A stretch of 50,551 nt of DNA, taken from contig JAWXUD010000013.1 of the NCBI GenBank assembly GCA_044432945.1, forward strand, positions 1-50,551, written 5' to 3'. The DNA is from JAWXUD01 sp044432945 (GTDB lineage: Bacteria > Cyanobacteriota > Vampirovibrionia > Gastranaerophilales > Gastranaerophilaceae). How positions within the stretch are numbered: position 1 is the stretch's first letter; each line of letters opens with the position of its first letter. Made by a program: the position numbers and the translations under genes. The notes beneath the pieces were generated by a model that made no database searches, was not told the DNA's origin, and was given only the letters and a program-made list of their open reading frames with translations. Below, one piece after another: positions 17,346 through 25,338 of the stretch.

Positions 17346-17654
17346 TTATACATTTATGCAATTGTTTAAAAAGTCGATTGTATTAATTTTCTCTTCATAC
17401 AAATATTTAATAAAATTCAAATACGCAACATCGTGAGATATTATAAGAAGATTTATTTCAAATCCGTCAGTGCAAAAGGGTTCATAATCATAAACAACAT
17501 AGCTGTTATATTTGCTTTTCCATTCTTTTCGTTCAATTCTGCTATTGTTTTCTTCTATAATATCTTCGAGCCAGTAAAGAATTTCTTTATTAACATTTTT
17601 AATTTCCAATTGGCTGTATTGATTATAATTATTATAATCATTTTCGATTAACAT
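17346..17654 (-). CDS. Hypothetical protein, 102 residues
   Basis: The frame starts MLIENDYNNYNQYSQLEIKN and is rich in Asn, Tyr, Ile and Glu. No membrane segment or known motif is visible; the C-terminal half (FEINLLIISHDVAYLNFIKY) looks like alternating strand and helix. GGAG lies nine bases before the ATG, and the gene ends at a bidirectional terminator, both in favour of a true gene. I do not recognise a family. Confidence 0.6.
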   Translation of the reverse strand: MLIENDYNNYNQYSQLEIKNVNKEILYWLEDIIEENNSRIERKEWKSKYNSYVVYDYEPFCTDGFEINLLIISHDVAYLNFIKYLYEEKINTIDFLNNCINV

Positions 17655-17775
17655 ATTAATTTACTCCACAAAAATATCATATTAAAATTGTATGTTTTTT
17701 TGAGTTTAAAATAATCCCCTTTAGGTATAGGTAAAAATAGTATGATTAGCTAGTCTTTAATTCTTGCGAATTTTC

Positions 17776-17804
17776 TTGCAAAAATGAACGGATTGTGCTA
17801 TTGT
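17776..17804 (+). promoter_or_regulatory. Probable promoter of the ZorAB-like operon
   Basis: TTGCAA (17776-17781), 17 bases, TATTGT (17799-17804). Each element matches the consensus at four of six bases. The predicted leader to the ATG at 17828 is about 17 nt. Confidence 0.35.
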
Positions 17805-17827
17805 TTAAATAATTAGATGGAGATTTT

Positions 17828-18736
17828 ATGAATTTATTACATATTTTTACAGATATACCAATTATGATAGTTATCATTACATTTTGCATTGCTGTAACTT
17901 ATTGCTTGAAGAATTATTTAAATGTTAATAAAAACCTCAAATTACTCTTTGCTTTTATATCAAAGTTCAAAAAAGCTGATTTGAATTTTAGGTTTAAGGA
18001 AATAGATGAGTGGATGTTGAACAACCCTTATGTATCTTTGAGTTGGGCGGAGTTTAAAAACACCTTGGTATTTTCTGAATCTATAGCATTGAAGAATAGA
18101 CATAATGATTTGACTTATAAAGAAGTATCTTCAACTGTTCAAAACATTCAAACAACGGTTGAGCCTCTATATTATTTCAATGTTGAAACTCTGGTAACAT
18201 CAAAATTTAATAACAAATTATTACAAATATTGCCAACTGTTTTAACTGGTTTTGGTCCGTTGTTCACATTCTTAAACATTGCAATAGCTTTTGGTAAAAT
18301 CGATTTTTCAACTCAAGAAAAAATCCTAGGTTCTGTTGCTGGTCTTATGGAAAGTATGCAGGTTGCAGCTTTGGTATCAGTATTTGCGGTTGCGTTATCT
18401 TTGTCATTTATGATTACTGAAAAAATATCTTATAATTTATTGTGTCATAAGATTTTAGAAAAATGTGAAACAATTTTATCTGAATTATTCGACAATATTT
18501 CTTCAGAAAAGTTTTTATTAGAGTTGTTGAAAGAAACAAAAATTCAAAATAATTCTGTTTCAAATTTAGTATCAGAAATGCCATCTCAATTCAAAATGGC
18601 ATTAAATTCTGGTATTGCTACAAATTTGGTTCCATATCTAGAAAATTTGATATTTGGTTTAAATCAGGTAAATAAGACGATGAAAGAAGTTGCTAAAAAA
18701 AGTGGTGGTTCTGATTCAGTTGATGATTTATTTTAG
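17828..18736 (+). CDS. MotA/ZorA-like ion-channel membrane protein
   Basis: The 302-residue protein has three predicted membrane segments, at about residues 9-27, 132-156 and 177-197, with a cytoplasmic-type region between the first two and a C-terminal soluble tail. The second segment, ILPTVLTGFGPLFTFLNIAI, and the third, MQVAALVSVFAVALSLSFMI, resemble the MotA/TolQ/ExbB proton channel superfamily, closest by eye to ZorA, whose matching stretch has the form LPxLLTxxGxLGTFLGI. The next gene encodes the matching MotB/ZorB-like partner 12 bases downstream. No zorC, zorD or zorE-type gene follows. An ion-driven stator of unknown purpose is the best description. Confidence 0.65.
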   Translation: MNLLHIFTDIPIMIVIITFCIAVTYCLKNYLNVNKNLKLLFAFISKFKKADLNFRFKEIDEWMLNNPYVSLSWAEFKNTLVFSESIALKNRHNDLTYKEVSSTVQNIQTTVEPLYYFNVETLVTSKFNNKLLQILPTVLTGFGPLFTFLNIAIAFGKIDFSTQEKILGSVAGLMESMQVAALVSVFAVALSLSFMITEKISYNLLCHKILEKCETILSELFDNISSEKFLLELLKETKIQNNSVSNLVSEMPSQFKMALNSGIATNLVPYLENLIFGLNQVNKTMKEVAKKSGGSDSVDDLF

Positions 18737-18748
18737 GAGCAGATATCT

Positions 18749-19450
18749 ATGGCAATGATGAAAAAAAGAGGTGGGGAAGAAGGGCATGAAGAAAATATCT
18801 TTTGGGTAACCATGTCCGATTTAATGTTAGGTCTATCAATTGTATTTATGACTTTGTTTGTACTTGCAATGACTGGATTTACGCAACAAAAAATTGAGCA
18901 GAAGCAGGTTCAGATTGAAAAATCAAAAGAATTGATGAAAGAACTTGACGAGGCTAATATTAAAGCTGAGGTAGACTCATTGACTGGTGACGTTAAAATT
19001 TCTGATTTAGAGCTTTTTGAATTAAATAGTTATACATTATCTGATAACGGAAAAGCTTATTTAGATAAACTTGTTCCTATATATATAAACAATATTTTCT
19101 CTTCTGAAAAATTAACAAAGAATGTAGAGAATTTGGTTATTCAAGGACACACAGACAGCCAGTCAAATAGATCATTGAAATCTGCAGATGAGCAATATAT
19201 GTATAATATGCAATTAAGCTTACAGAGAGCAAATTCTGTTGCGGATTATATTTTTAAAACAAATTTCAACAAAGAATATAGTGATGATTTAATGAAAATC
19301 TTAGTTGTTGAAGGCAAAAGTTTTTCTGAACCAATTTTAGTTGATGGGGTGGAAGATTATGATAAAAGTAGACGTGTTGAGATGCGTATGAATTTGAAGC
19401 GATATGATTTAGTCGATATATTTTTTAAAGGTGGTGTAGAGAATGATTAG
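18749..19450 (+). CDS. MotB/ZorB-like protein with OmpA-type peptidoglycan-binding domain
   Basis: The 233-residue protein begins with a short cytoplasmic part and one membrane segment, WVTMSDLMLGLSIVFMTLFV, in which Asp24 occupies the place of the proton-carrying Asp of MotB and ZorB. A helical linker (residues 45-75) leads to an OmpA-like domain: IQGHTDSQSN, LSLQRANSVADYIF and DYDKSRRVEMRMNL are its peptidoglycan-binding signature. Such proteins anchor an ion-driven stator to the cell wall. It is co-transcribed with the MotA/ZorA-like gene and overlaps the UPF0210 gene by eight bases. Flagellar MotB is less likely because no flagellar gene is near. Confidence 0.75.
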   Translation: MAMMKKRGGEEGHEENIFWVTMSDLMLGLSIVFMTLFVLAMTGFTQQKIEQKQVQIEKSKELMKELDEANIKAEVDSLTGDVKISDLELFELNSYTLSDNGKAYLDKLVPIYINNIFSSEKLTKNVENLVIQGHTDSQSNRSLKSADEQYMYNMQLSLQRANSVADYIFKTNFNKEYSDDLMKILVVEGKSFSEPILVDGVEDYDKSRRVEMRMNLKRYDLVDIFFKGGVEND

Positions 19451-20804
19451 TAAAGATTTGTTGTTAGAAACTATAAATATGATAAAGTTGCATCATCTTG
19501 ATATTAGAACAGTAACTATGGCGATAAGCTTGCGTGATTGTATTGATAGTGATGTAGATGTTGTTTGTGAGAATATATCAAATAAAATTAAAAATTATGC
19601 AAAAAATCTGGTAAAATATGCAAATGAATTAGAAAATGAATATGGTATTCCAATTATTAACAAAAGAATTTCAGTCACTCCTATATCGATAGTTGGTGAG
19701 GCTTGTAAAAACCCTGATTATGTAAAAATCGCTAAAACTCTCGATAAAATTGCAAAAGAGGTTGGTGTAAATTTCATCGGTGGTTTTTCAGCTTTGGTAG
19801 AAAAGGGAATGACAAAAGGCGACAAATTGTTGATAGAAAGTATTCCTGAAGCGTTGGCACAAACTGAGCATATTTGTTCATCGGTGAATGTTGCGACTTC
19901 AAAAACGGGAATAAATATGGACGCAGTTTTGTTGATGGCTGAAATAATAAAAAAATCTGCAGAATTAACTAAAGATAGAGATTGCATTGGGGCAGCCAAG
20001 TTAGTTTGTTTTTGTAATGTTCCTGGTGACAATCCATTTATGGCAGGTGCTTTTTGTGGTTATGGCGAACCTGAATGTGCTTTAAATATTGGTGTTTCTG
20101 GTCCTGGAGTTGTGCGAGCTGCAGTTGAGGCATTGGATAAAAATGCTGATTTTAGCGAATTGGCGAATAAGATTAAAGAGATAGCTTATAAAATCACATC
20201 GACTGGTGAGTTGATTGGTCGTAAATTGGCTAAGAAATTAGAAGTTCCATTTGGAGTAATTGATTTGTCGTTAGCTCCTACTCCTGCGATTGGTGACAGT
20301 GTTGCAGGAATATTTCAGGCGATGGGGCTAGAACATGTTGGCGCTCATGGAACAACTGCGGCGTTAGCGATGCTAAATGATGCTGTGAAAAAAGGTGGCA
20401 TTATGGCTAGTTCTCACGTTGGCGGGTTGTCAGGAGCTTTTATACCAGTTTCTGAAGATGCTGGTATGATTGAGGCGGCTGAAAAAGGTTATTTAACTTT
20501 TGATAAATTAGAAGCGATGACTTCAGTTTGTTCTGTTGGACTAGATATGATTGCAATCCCTGGGAATACTCCTGTTGATAATATTGCGGGTATGATTGCC
20601 GATGAGATGGCAATTGGAATGATTAATAAAAAAACTACTGCTGTTCGAATAATTCCAGTAATTGGCAAAGGAATTGGAGAGGAAATAGTTTATGGTGGGT
20701 TGCTAGGTAAAGCACCTGTAATGCCAGTTAGCGAATTATCATCAAGTGTTTTCGTAAGACGAGGTGGCAGAATTCCTGCACCTATACATAGTTTGAATAA
20801 TTAG
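19443..20804 (+). CDS. UPF0210 (DUF711, PFL-like) family protein
   Basis: A 453-residue cytoplasmic protein whose N-terminus (LLLETINMIKLHHLDIRTVT) and internal blocks GVSGPGVVRAAVEAL, EVPFGVIDLSLAPTPAIGDS and VCSVGLDMIAIPGNTP match the widely conserved UPF0210/DUF711 family. The family is structurally related to pyruvate formate-lyase-like folds, but its biochemical role is unproven. Length is normal for the family. The ATG lies inside the end of the ZorB-like gene (overlap eight bases), so the two are translationally coupled; whether this is functional or incidental is unclear. Confidence 0.88.
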   Translation: MISKDLLLETINMIKLHHLDIRTVTMAISLRDCIDSDVDVVCENISNKIKNYAKNLVKYANELENEYGIPIINKRISVTPISIVGEACKNPDYVKIAKTLDKIAKEVGVNFIGGFSALVEKGMTKGDKLLIESIPEALAQTEHICSSVNVATSKTGINMDAVLLMAEIIKKSAELTKDRDCIGAAKLVCFCNVPGDNPFMAGAFCGYGEPECALNIGVSGPGVVRAAVEALDKNADFSELANKIKEIAYKITSTGELIGRKLAKKLEVPFGVIDLSLAPTPAIGDSVAGIFQAMGLEHVGAHGTTAALAMLNDAVKKGGIMASSHVGGLSGAFIPVSEDAGMIEAAEKGYLTFDKLEAMTSVCSVGLDMIAIPGNTPVDNIAGMIADEMAIGMINKKTTAVRIIPVIGKGIGEEIVYGGLLGKAPVMPVSELSSSVFVRRGGRIPAPIHSLNN

Positions 20805-20812
20805 GTGAAATT

Positions 20813-21358
20813 GTGAAAGCAAAAATTGATTATTTAGAAGATAACTTAAAAAGATTTTTGTTCCATGAATATATTAAAAATTCATTAGACGCTCCTGGTG
20901 CAAAATTTAAACATCACGATTTGAAGATATTGATAAATGATGATCTGATTAGCAAAAAATGTTTTGGTGTAAATATTGGCTCATTAACATCATATTATGA
21001 GTTTGTTGATGGTCATGCAACTAAAATCGATGGATATATAGGATATGAAGATAGAGTTATAATGCTTTGGTCTTATAAATTTAAAGTTCGAGAGGTTTTG
21101 CAAGAACTTTTACAATGTGATATAGCTGAAGTTCAAGATATAGAAATGAATGAAGATTTAGAGGCATTTGAACAGTCAGACCTAGTTGAAGATGATTGTT
21201 CGGCTGTAAAGTCAGATGATGAACTTGTTTTGATTGATGAACTAGCTGAAAATAGTCAAGATGACATCGATGATGCTGATTTACCTAAAGCTGATTTTAC
21301 TAAAACCCCGCAAAAGATAAATAAAATAATATTTAAAGGGTTTGAGAAAACGAAATAA
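20813..21358 (+). CDS. Hypothetical protein with acidic C-terminal half
   Basis: A 181-residue protein from a GTG start with GGTGA upstream, eight bases behind the UPF0210 stop. The first 110 residues look folded (mixed strands and helices, e.g. KFKVREVLQELLQCDIAEVQ). Residues 110-165 are strongly acidic, and the last 20 are basic. No family is recognised. It is the last gene of the ZorAB-like operon and ends two bases from the convergent uvrC stop, with no terminator between. Confidence 0.65.
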   Translation: MKAKIDYLEDNLKRFLFHEYIKNSLDAPGAKFKHHDLKILINDDLISKKCFGVNIGSLTSYYEFVDGHATKIDGYIGYEDRVIMLWSYKFKVREVLQELLQCDIAEVQDIEMNEDLEAFEQSDLVEDDCSAVKSDDELVLIDELAENSQDDIDDADLPKADFTKTPQKINKIIFKGFEKTK

Positions 21359-21360
21359 TA

Positions 21361-23019
21361 TTATTTTTTTATCATTGATTTAGAGCGTAATTTTTTGTGA
21401 TATGTTATCGCAAATCTGTGAGCTTCGTCCCTAATCCTTTGAAATAAATATAATGCACTAGAATTTCTTGGCAAGATTACTGGTTCTGAGATTTTGGCTA
21501 AAAAGACTTCTTCTTCTCTTTTTGCCAGTGATACCACATCAATATTGTCGATACCAAATTCTTCAACAATCTCGATAACACTAGAAAGTTGCCCTTTGCC
21601 ACCATCAATTATTATCAAATCAGGTTTATCCCAATTTTTTTCACCAATCCTTTTGAGTCTACGTGCTAAGACCTCTTTCATTGATAAAAAGTCATCAGGT
21701 TTTCCTTCTGTAGATTTTAGTTTAAATTTCTTATAATCAGACTTTTTAGAAACCCCATTTATAAAAGTCACCATAGAAGCAACTGTGTTTGTCCCTTGAA
21801 TATGCGAGATATCGTAGCATTCAATGCGATGAGGAAAGTTTTTTAAACTTAATTTTTCAGCTAAATAAGAGCCGATTTCGTTAAAATCCTCGTGTATTTT
21901 AGACGCTTTTGCGAGCTTAGCATTATCAATGGTTACTTTAGCATTTTTATCAGCAAGCATTTGTAATTCTTTACCTTGCTTAGATTTGCCATAACTTATT
22001 TTGATTTTTTTCTGTGAGATAATCTCAAGCCATTCTTCATATAAAGCTTTTTCACCTATTTGTTCAAGTTGATTAGAAAGAATTTTATCTGGATAACCAA
22101 GAGTCAAATTAGTATAATATTCTTTAAAGAATGTTGCAAAAAACTCAGATTTTTCAGCTTGCTCAACTTCATAGACAAAATCCTTTTTATCGATTAATCT
22201 CCCCTCTCTAATCATTAAAATAACAATAACACAAATTCCATCTTCGACTAATAAAGAAATCACATCTTCATTCAGTTTTGTATTTTCATATATAACCTTT
22301 TGACGTTCGAGTGTTTTTTGTAAATCTTGATAACTATCACGAAGCTTTGCCGCTTTCTCATATTGCTGATTTTGAGAATAAGTCATCATCTGTGATTGAA
22401 TTTCTTTGATTAATTCAGATTGTTTGCCTGATAAGAAAAGCTCGATTTGAGCAACTATTTTTTTGTAATCCTCACTAGAGATAAGGTTTTGACAAGGTGC
22501 AAGACAACGTCCGATATGATAATATAGACAAGGTCTATCTTTGTATTTTACGGTCTTGCATTGCTTGAGTGGGAAGATTTTTTTTAAAAAATCTAATGTC
22601 GCATACATAGCACGTCCATCGGTGTAAGGTCCAAAATATTTGCCTTTTTCAGGGTTCATATTTTTTTTGCGAACAACACTAATTCGTGGATATTCCTCAT
22701 TTGTTATCAAAAAATATGGATATTTTTTATCATCTTTTAATAAAATATTGTATTTAGGTTTATATTTTTTTATTAAAGTGCTTTCAAGGATTAAAGCCTC
22801 GACTTCAGTATTAGTAATGATGTATTCAAGTTTTTCGATTTGAGGTACTAAAATCTGCACCTTTGTACTACTATGATTTTTATTAAAATAACTCATCACA
22901 CGGCGTTTAAGATTTTTAGCTTTTCCAACATAAATAACCTCGTTATCTTGATTATAATAAATATAACAACCAGATAATGTGGGCAAAAGTTTCAATGTTT
23001 GCTTTAATTTCTCATTCAT
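21361..23019 (-). CDS. uvrC: UvrABC system protein C, lacking the C-terminal HhH domain
   Basis: UvrC makes the two incisions around a DNA lesion in nucleotide excision repair. The GIY-YIG nuclease domain is at the N-terminus (GCYIYYNQDNEVIYVGKAKN). The central UVR motif that binds UvrB follows (QQYEKAAKLRDSYQDLQ), and the RNase H-like endonuclease domain has IECYDISHIQGTN and DLIIIDGGKGQL. The protein ends soon after FQRIRDEAHRFAITYHKKLR, at 552 residues, so the tandem helix-hairpin-helix domain present in E. coli UvrC (610 residues) is missing. The ATG at 23019 sits seven bases behind TATAAT, suggesting a leaderless transcript. Confidence 0.95.
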   Translation of the reverse strand: MNEKLKQTLKLLPTLSGCYIYYNQDNEVIYVGKAKNLKRRVMSYFNKNHSSTKVQILVPQIEKLEYIITNTEVEALILESTLIKKYKPKYNILLKDDKKYPYFLITNEEYPRISVVRKKNMNPEKGKYFGPYTDGRAMYATLDFLKKIFPLKQCKTVKYKDRPCLYYHIGRCLAPCQNLISSEDYKKIVAQIELFLSGKQSELIKEIQSQMMTYSQNQQYEKAAKLRDSYQDLQKTLERQKVIYENTKLNEDVISLLVEDGICVIVILMIREGRLIDKKDFVYEVEQAEKSEFFATFFKEYYTNLTLGYPDKILSNQLEQIGEKALYEEWLEIISQKKIKISYGKSKQGKELQMLADKNAKVTIDNAKLAKASKIHEDFNEIGSYLAEKLSLKNFPHRIECYDISHIQGTNTVASMVTFINGVSKKSDYKKFKLKSTEGKPDDFLSMKEVLARRLKRIGEKNWDKPDLIIIDGGKGQLSSVIEIVEEFGIDNIDVVSLAKREEEVFLAKISEPVILPRNSSALYLFQRIRDEAHRFAITYHKKLRSKSMIKK

Positions 23020-23026
23020 CAAAAAT

Positions 23027-23035
23027 ATTATAACA
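23027..23035 (-). promoter_or_regulatory. Extended -10 promoter of uvrC, leaderless start
   Basis: On the minus strand TGT directly precedes TATAAT (23032-23027), an extended -10. Seven bases separate it from the uvrC ATG, so transcription should start at or next to the start codon. No Shine-Dalgarno sequence is present. Confidence 0.5.
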
Positions 23036-23040
23036 TATTT

Positions 23041-23349
23041 TTATTTTTTTATTGAAAGATAGATTTTATATAAAAGATTTATATCTAGTTCATCTTTTTT
23101 GATAGCACTAATAAGCTCTTCTTTTCTGATGAGTTCATCTTGCAAATGAGCAAAATCAAATAGTTCTTTTGGGGTGATATTAAGTGATTTTGTCAAATTT
23201 GTAAGTGTATTAGCACTAATAAAATTAATCCCGCATTCAATTTTACTAAGGTTTCGTTCGCTCATATCACACATTTCGGCTAATTGTTCTTGTGAGAACC
23301 CTTTTTGCATACGAATTTCTTTAATTCTTTTACCTAATAATTCCTTCAT
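23041..23349 (-). CDS. XRE-family helix-turn-helix regulator
   Basis: A 102-residue protein: MKELLGKRIKEIRMQKGFSQ, EQLAEMCDMSERNLSKIECG and TLTNLTKSLNITPKELFDF form a complete Cro/C1-type HTH. A short C-terminal helical region of unknown role follows. I used the ATG at 23349 because GGAG stands five bases upstream; the longer frame to 23388 has no such site. It is divergent from the pilin-like gene at 23486, so it could control it, but no operator was identified. Confidence 0.85.
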   Translation of the reverse strand: MKELLGKRIKEIRMQKGFSQEQLAEMCDMSERNLSKIECGINFISANTLTNLTKSLNITPKELFDFAHLQDELIRKEELISAIKKDELDINLLYKIYLSIKK

Positions 23350-23418
23350 AACCACTCCATTTAATAAGACTAGATTATATATTTGCATTTTAAAAGGAAT
23401 TATAAAGGTCTTTGCATG

Positions 23419-23447
23419 TTGACAAAGTGCTTATAAAGCTGTATTAT
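23419..23447 (+). promoter_or_regulatory. Promoter of the first pilin-like gene
   Basis: TTGACA (23419-23424), 17 bases, TATTAT (23442-23447). The predicted start near 23454 gives a leader of about 32 nt, with GGAAGGGG before the ATG at 23486, which supports translation from 23486. Confidence 0.6.
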
Positions 23448-23485
23448 AATTTTGTAATGAATGATTTTGGAAGGGGAAATAATTA

Positions 23486-24811
23486 ATGAAAACGAATCAG
23501 AAGATCAATTATTGTCACCCTGAACTTGCTTCAGGGTCTATCAATGATAATTTAGACATTCTAAATAGAAAAAATAAAGCAGATGAGTTACAAAACATCA
23601 TTTCGAATTTGCAGACTTTCGACTGTGACGAGAACACTTTGCTAAATCGAATTCAGGGTGGCAATCGCATTCCCCTCAACTGGAATGCAAGCGAGCAGAG
23701 GCAGAAAGCGAAACCGTCTGCTCAAGCGGGAGTAATTCCCCTCCGATGGAGGGGTGACCGTGAGGTCGGGGTGGTTTCAATGGCGAAACGTTCTGCGTTC
23801 ACTCTCGCTGAGGTTCTAATAACCCTTGGCATCATTGGTGTTGTTGCGGCGATGACGATGCCGAGTTTGATAAGTAATATGCAGTCAAAAGCACTTGAGC
23901 GAAAACAGGAATTATTCGATGGTCGTTTAGAAGAAGCGATGAATCAAATGAGGTTTCATGAAAAATTGACTGGTTATACCAGTGCGATGGATTTCGTTGA
24001 AACATTAGGTGGATATATTAAAATAAACGAAGTTTGTGATAATGATGAATTAACAGAATGTTTTCCTGAAACTATCACAACAGAACTTTCAACGTTAGTT
24101 GTTGAAGACGATCTAGCGACAGGTTCGCAAATGGTTATGAAATCAAAGAAAGATAAATTCACGAGTGATAACGTGAGCGTTATTTTTGCTGATGGCGTTT
24201 CCGCTCTAGTTAATTATCAAGATAGTTGTGATTGGCTAGACCCATATGACGGCGGAGCAAATCGAGGCGAAGCTTCTAATTGTATTTCAATGGTATATGA
24301 TTTGAACGGTAAAAAAGGTAAAAATACGCTAAATAGTGATATCATGACCTTGAACGCTCAAATTGAGTGTTCGTTTATACTAAGCAACGGCACTTGTGCA
24401 ACAACAACACCAGTTATGAATTCAACAGCAGGGTATTTAACTTCAACACAATGTGAAGCCCAAAAAAATGAGTTAGGGATTAATGAATGTTATTATAATA
24501 CAGACTATTGGGCAGGGGCTATTGCTTATTGTGGCGGGGTGAGCAACATGCCAACTTTAGATGATTTGGAACTAATTGCAATTGATGTCTATGGGACAAG
24601 TAGTGCAGGATCAGGTGTTACGCCTGATGGAGATAAATTAACAAATACATATGGATTTTCTGATCCAACATCAGATGTTGATTATGGGATTTGGACTGGG
24701 GATGAATATTCTAGCGAAGAAGCTTATCGTTATCGCTTTGGTGCTACTAGTATATATTCAGGAACCTTTGAACGTTGTAATGGCGGACGTTGGGTGTTTT
24801 GTGTAGAATAA
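23486..24811 (+). CDS. Type IV pilin-like protein with repeat-derived extended leader
   Basis: The mature part starts with the class III prepilin helix AFTLAEVLITLGIIGVVAAM and continues for about 340 residues with several cysteines (e.g. CYYNTDYWAGAIAYCGG and the terminal ERCNGGRWVFCVE), as in large surface pseudopilins of this lineage. A prepilin peptidase should cut before FTLAEV. Upstream lies an abnormal 98-residue extension containing CHPELASGS and VIPLRWRGD, which are translations of palindromic repeats (see the two repeat entries), not pilin sequence. The promoter and ribosome site belong to the ATG at 23486, so the extension is probably translated and then removed with the leader; an internal ATG at 23780 is the alternative start. 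Confidence 0.75.
   Translation: MKTNQKINYCHPELASGSINDNLDILNRKNKADELQNIISNLQTFDCDENTLLNRIQGGNRIPLNWNASEQRQKAKPSAQAGVIPLRWRGDREVGVVSMAKRSAFTLAEVLITLGIIGVVAAMTMPSLISNMQSKALERKQELFDGRLEEAMNQMRFHEKLTGYTSAMDFVETLGGYIKINEVCDNDELTECFPETITTELSTLVVEDDLATGSQMVMKSKKDKFTSDNVSVIFADGVSALVNYQDSCDWLDPYDGGANRGEASNCISMVYDLNGKKGKNTLNSDIMTLNAQIECSFILSNGTCATTTPVMNSTAGYLTSTQCEAQKNELGINECYYNTDYWAGAIAYCGGVSNMPTLDDLELIAIDVYGTSSAGSGVTPDGDKLTNTYGFSDPTSDVDYGIWTGDEYSSEEAYRYRFGATSIYSGTFERCNGGRWVFCVE
23511..23665 (+). repeat. Palindromic repeat element with terminal inverted repeats, inside the pilin leader
   Basis: The ends ATTGTCACCCTGAA (23511-23524) and TTCAGGGTGGCAAT (23652-23665) are inverted copies with one mismatch. 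The left end is itself a hairpin (ACCCTGAA / TTCAGGGT, 23517-23537). The 155-base unit looks like a small MITE or palindromic element of the kind that is read as xHPELxSGS. It is in frame without a stop. Confidence 0.6.
23738..23767 (+). repeat. Second GC-rich double-hairpin repeat in the pilin leader
   Basis: Arms CCCCTCC and GGAGGGG (23738-23754, loop GAT), followed by GACC/GGTC (23756-23767, loop GTGA) and GGGGTGG. The base composition of 23660-23778 is clearly richer in G+C than the surroundings, indicating a separate insertion. Confidence 0.5.
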
Positions 24812-24820
24812 GACAAATTT

Positions 24821-24861
24821 GAAATTAGTTGCCCTCCTTTAGAAGGAGGGCAACTAATTTC
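24821..24861 (+). repeat. Perfect 19-base-pair palindromic hairpin after the pilin gene
   Basis: Arms of 19 bases (24821-24839 and 24843-24861) around a 3-base loop; core CCCTCCTT / AAGGAGGG. No T-run follows, so it may be an intergenic palindromic repeat that also acts as 3' barrier. Its core resembles the hairpin at 25645-25671. Confidence 0.6.
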
Positions 24862-24918
24862 AATACGATAAATGTTAGAAATTATGGGTGAATGCTCACG
24901 AGCTTTAAAAAAATGTAA

Positions 24919-25254
24919 TTATTTATACCATGGTTTGAAATTTTCGATTTCATCTAAAAACGTTTCATAATCACCTGTAAATCTTAAACATCTATCGTCA
25001 ACGATTAACCAACATAAATCTTTTGTATATGTTACTTCTTTTATTATGTCATTTAGATTGTTTTCATTAAGCCAATTATACGCTTTTTCGCTATTGCGTG
25101 TTGTGAATAATTTTATTTCATATTTTTCTGATAATTTTGTGATAAATTCTCTTGCCCCATCTTTTATTGGTGGAATAAAATCTTTGTCAAATCTTCCAGT
25201 ATATTGGTTCAATACACCATCTAGGTCTATTAAAATAGTTTTTTTATATTTCAT
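24919..25254 (-). CDS. Small HAD-superfamily hydrolase
   Basis: A 111-residue protein with HAD motif I LIDLDGVL (nucleophile Asp plus acid/base Asp), motif II in KLFTTRNSEKAYNWL (Thr), and a C-terminal acidic WLIVDDRCLRF as motif IV. No cap domain is present, so it is a minimal phosphatase, substrate unknown. AAGGA lies a good distance before the ATG. It sits alone between repeat hairpins and beside an XRE gene on the other strand. Confidence 0.75.
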   Translation of the reverse strand: MKYKKTILIDLDGVLNQYTGRFDKDFIPPIKDGAREFITKLSEKYEIKLFTTRNSEKAYNWLNENNLNDIIKEVTYTKDLCWLIVDDRCLRFTGDYETFLDEIENFKPWYK

Positions 25255-25293
25255 TTCTTATCCTTGTGCAATTATAATAATCACTTTTTGTCG

Positions 25294-25316
25294 CTGTCAG
25301 CGGTAGACGCTGACAG
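25294..25316 (+). repeat. Hairpin in the spacer of the HAD and XRE genes
   Basis: Arms CTGTCAGCG (25294-25302) and CGCTGACAG (25308-25316), loop GTAGA. It lies between a TATAAT (25273-25278) and the XRE gene start, so it would be in that gene's 5' leader; it could also be a repeat. Confidence 0.45.
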
Positions 25317-25338
25317 TAGCATATACGAAAATAAAATA

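Noticed and set aside
17433..17651. Hydrophobic 72-codon plus-strand frame
   Set aside because: Antisense to the 102-residue gene, which has a good ribosome site and terminator; the hydrophobicity comes from complementary AT-rich codons.
17828..19450. Flagellar MotA/MotB stator
   Set aside because: No flagellar genes nearby; the segment pattern and the lack of MotA's cytoplasmic charged motif fit ZorA-like proteins better. A direct comparison was not possible here.
23511..23537. CRISPR-like repeat
   Set aside because: Only single palindromes with terminal inverted repeats are present; there is no regular repeat-spacer structure.
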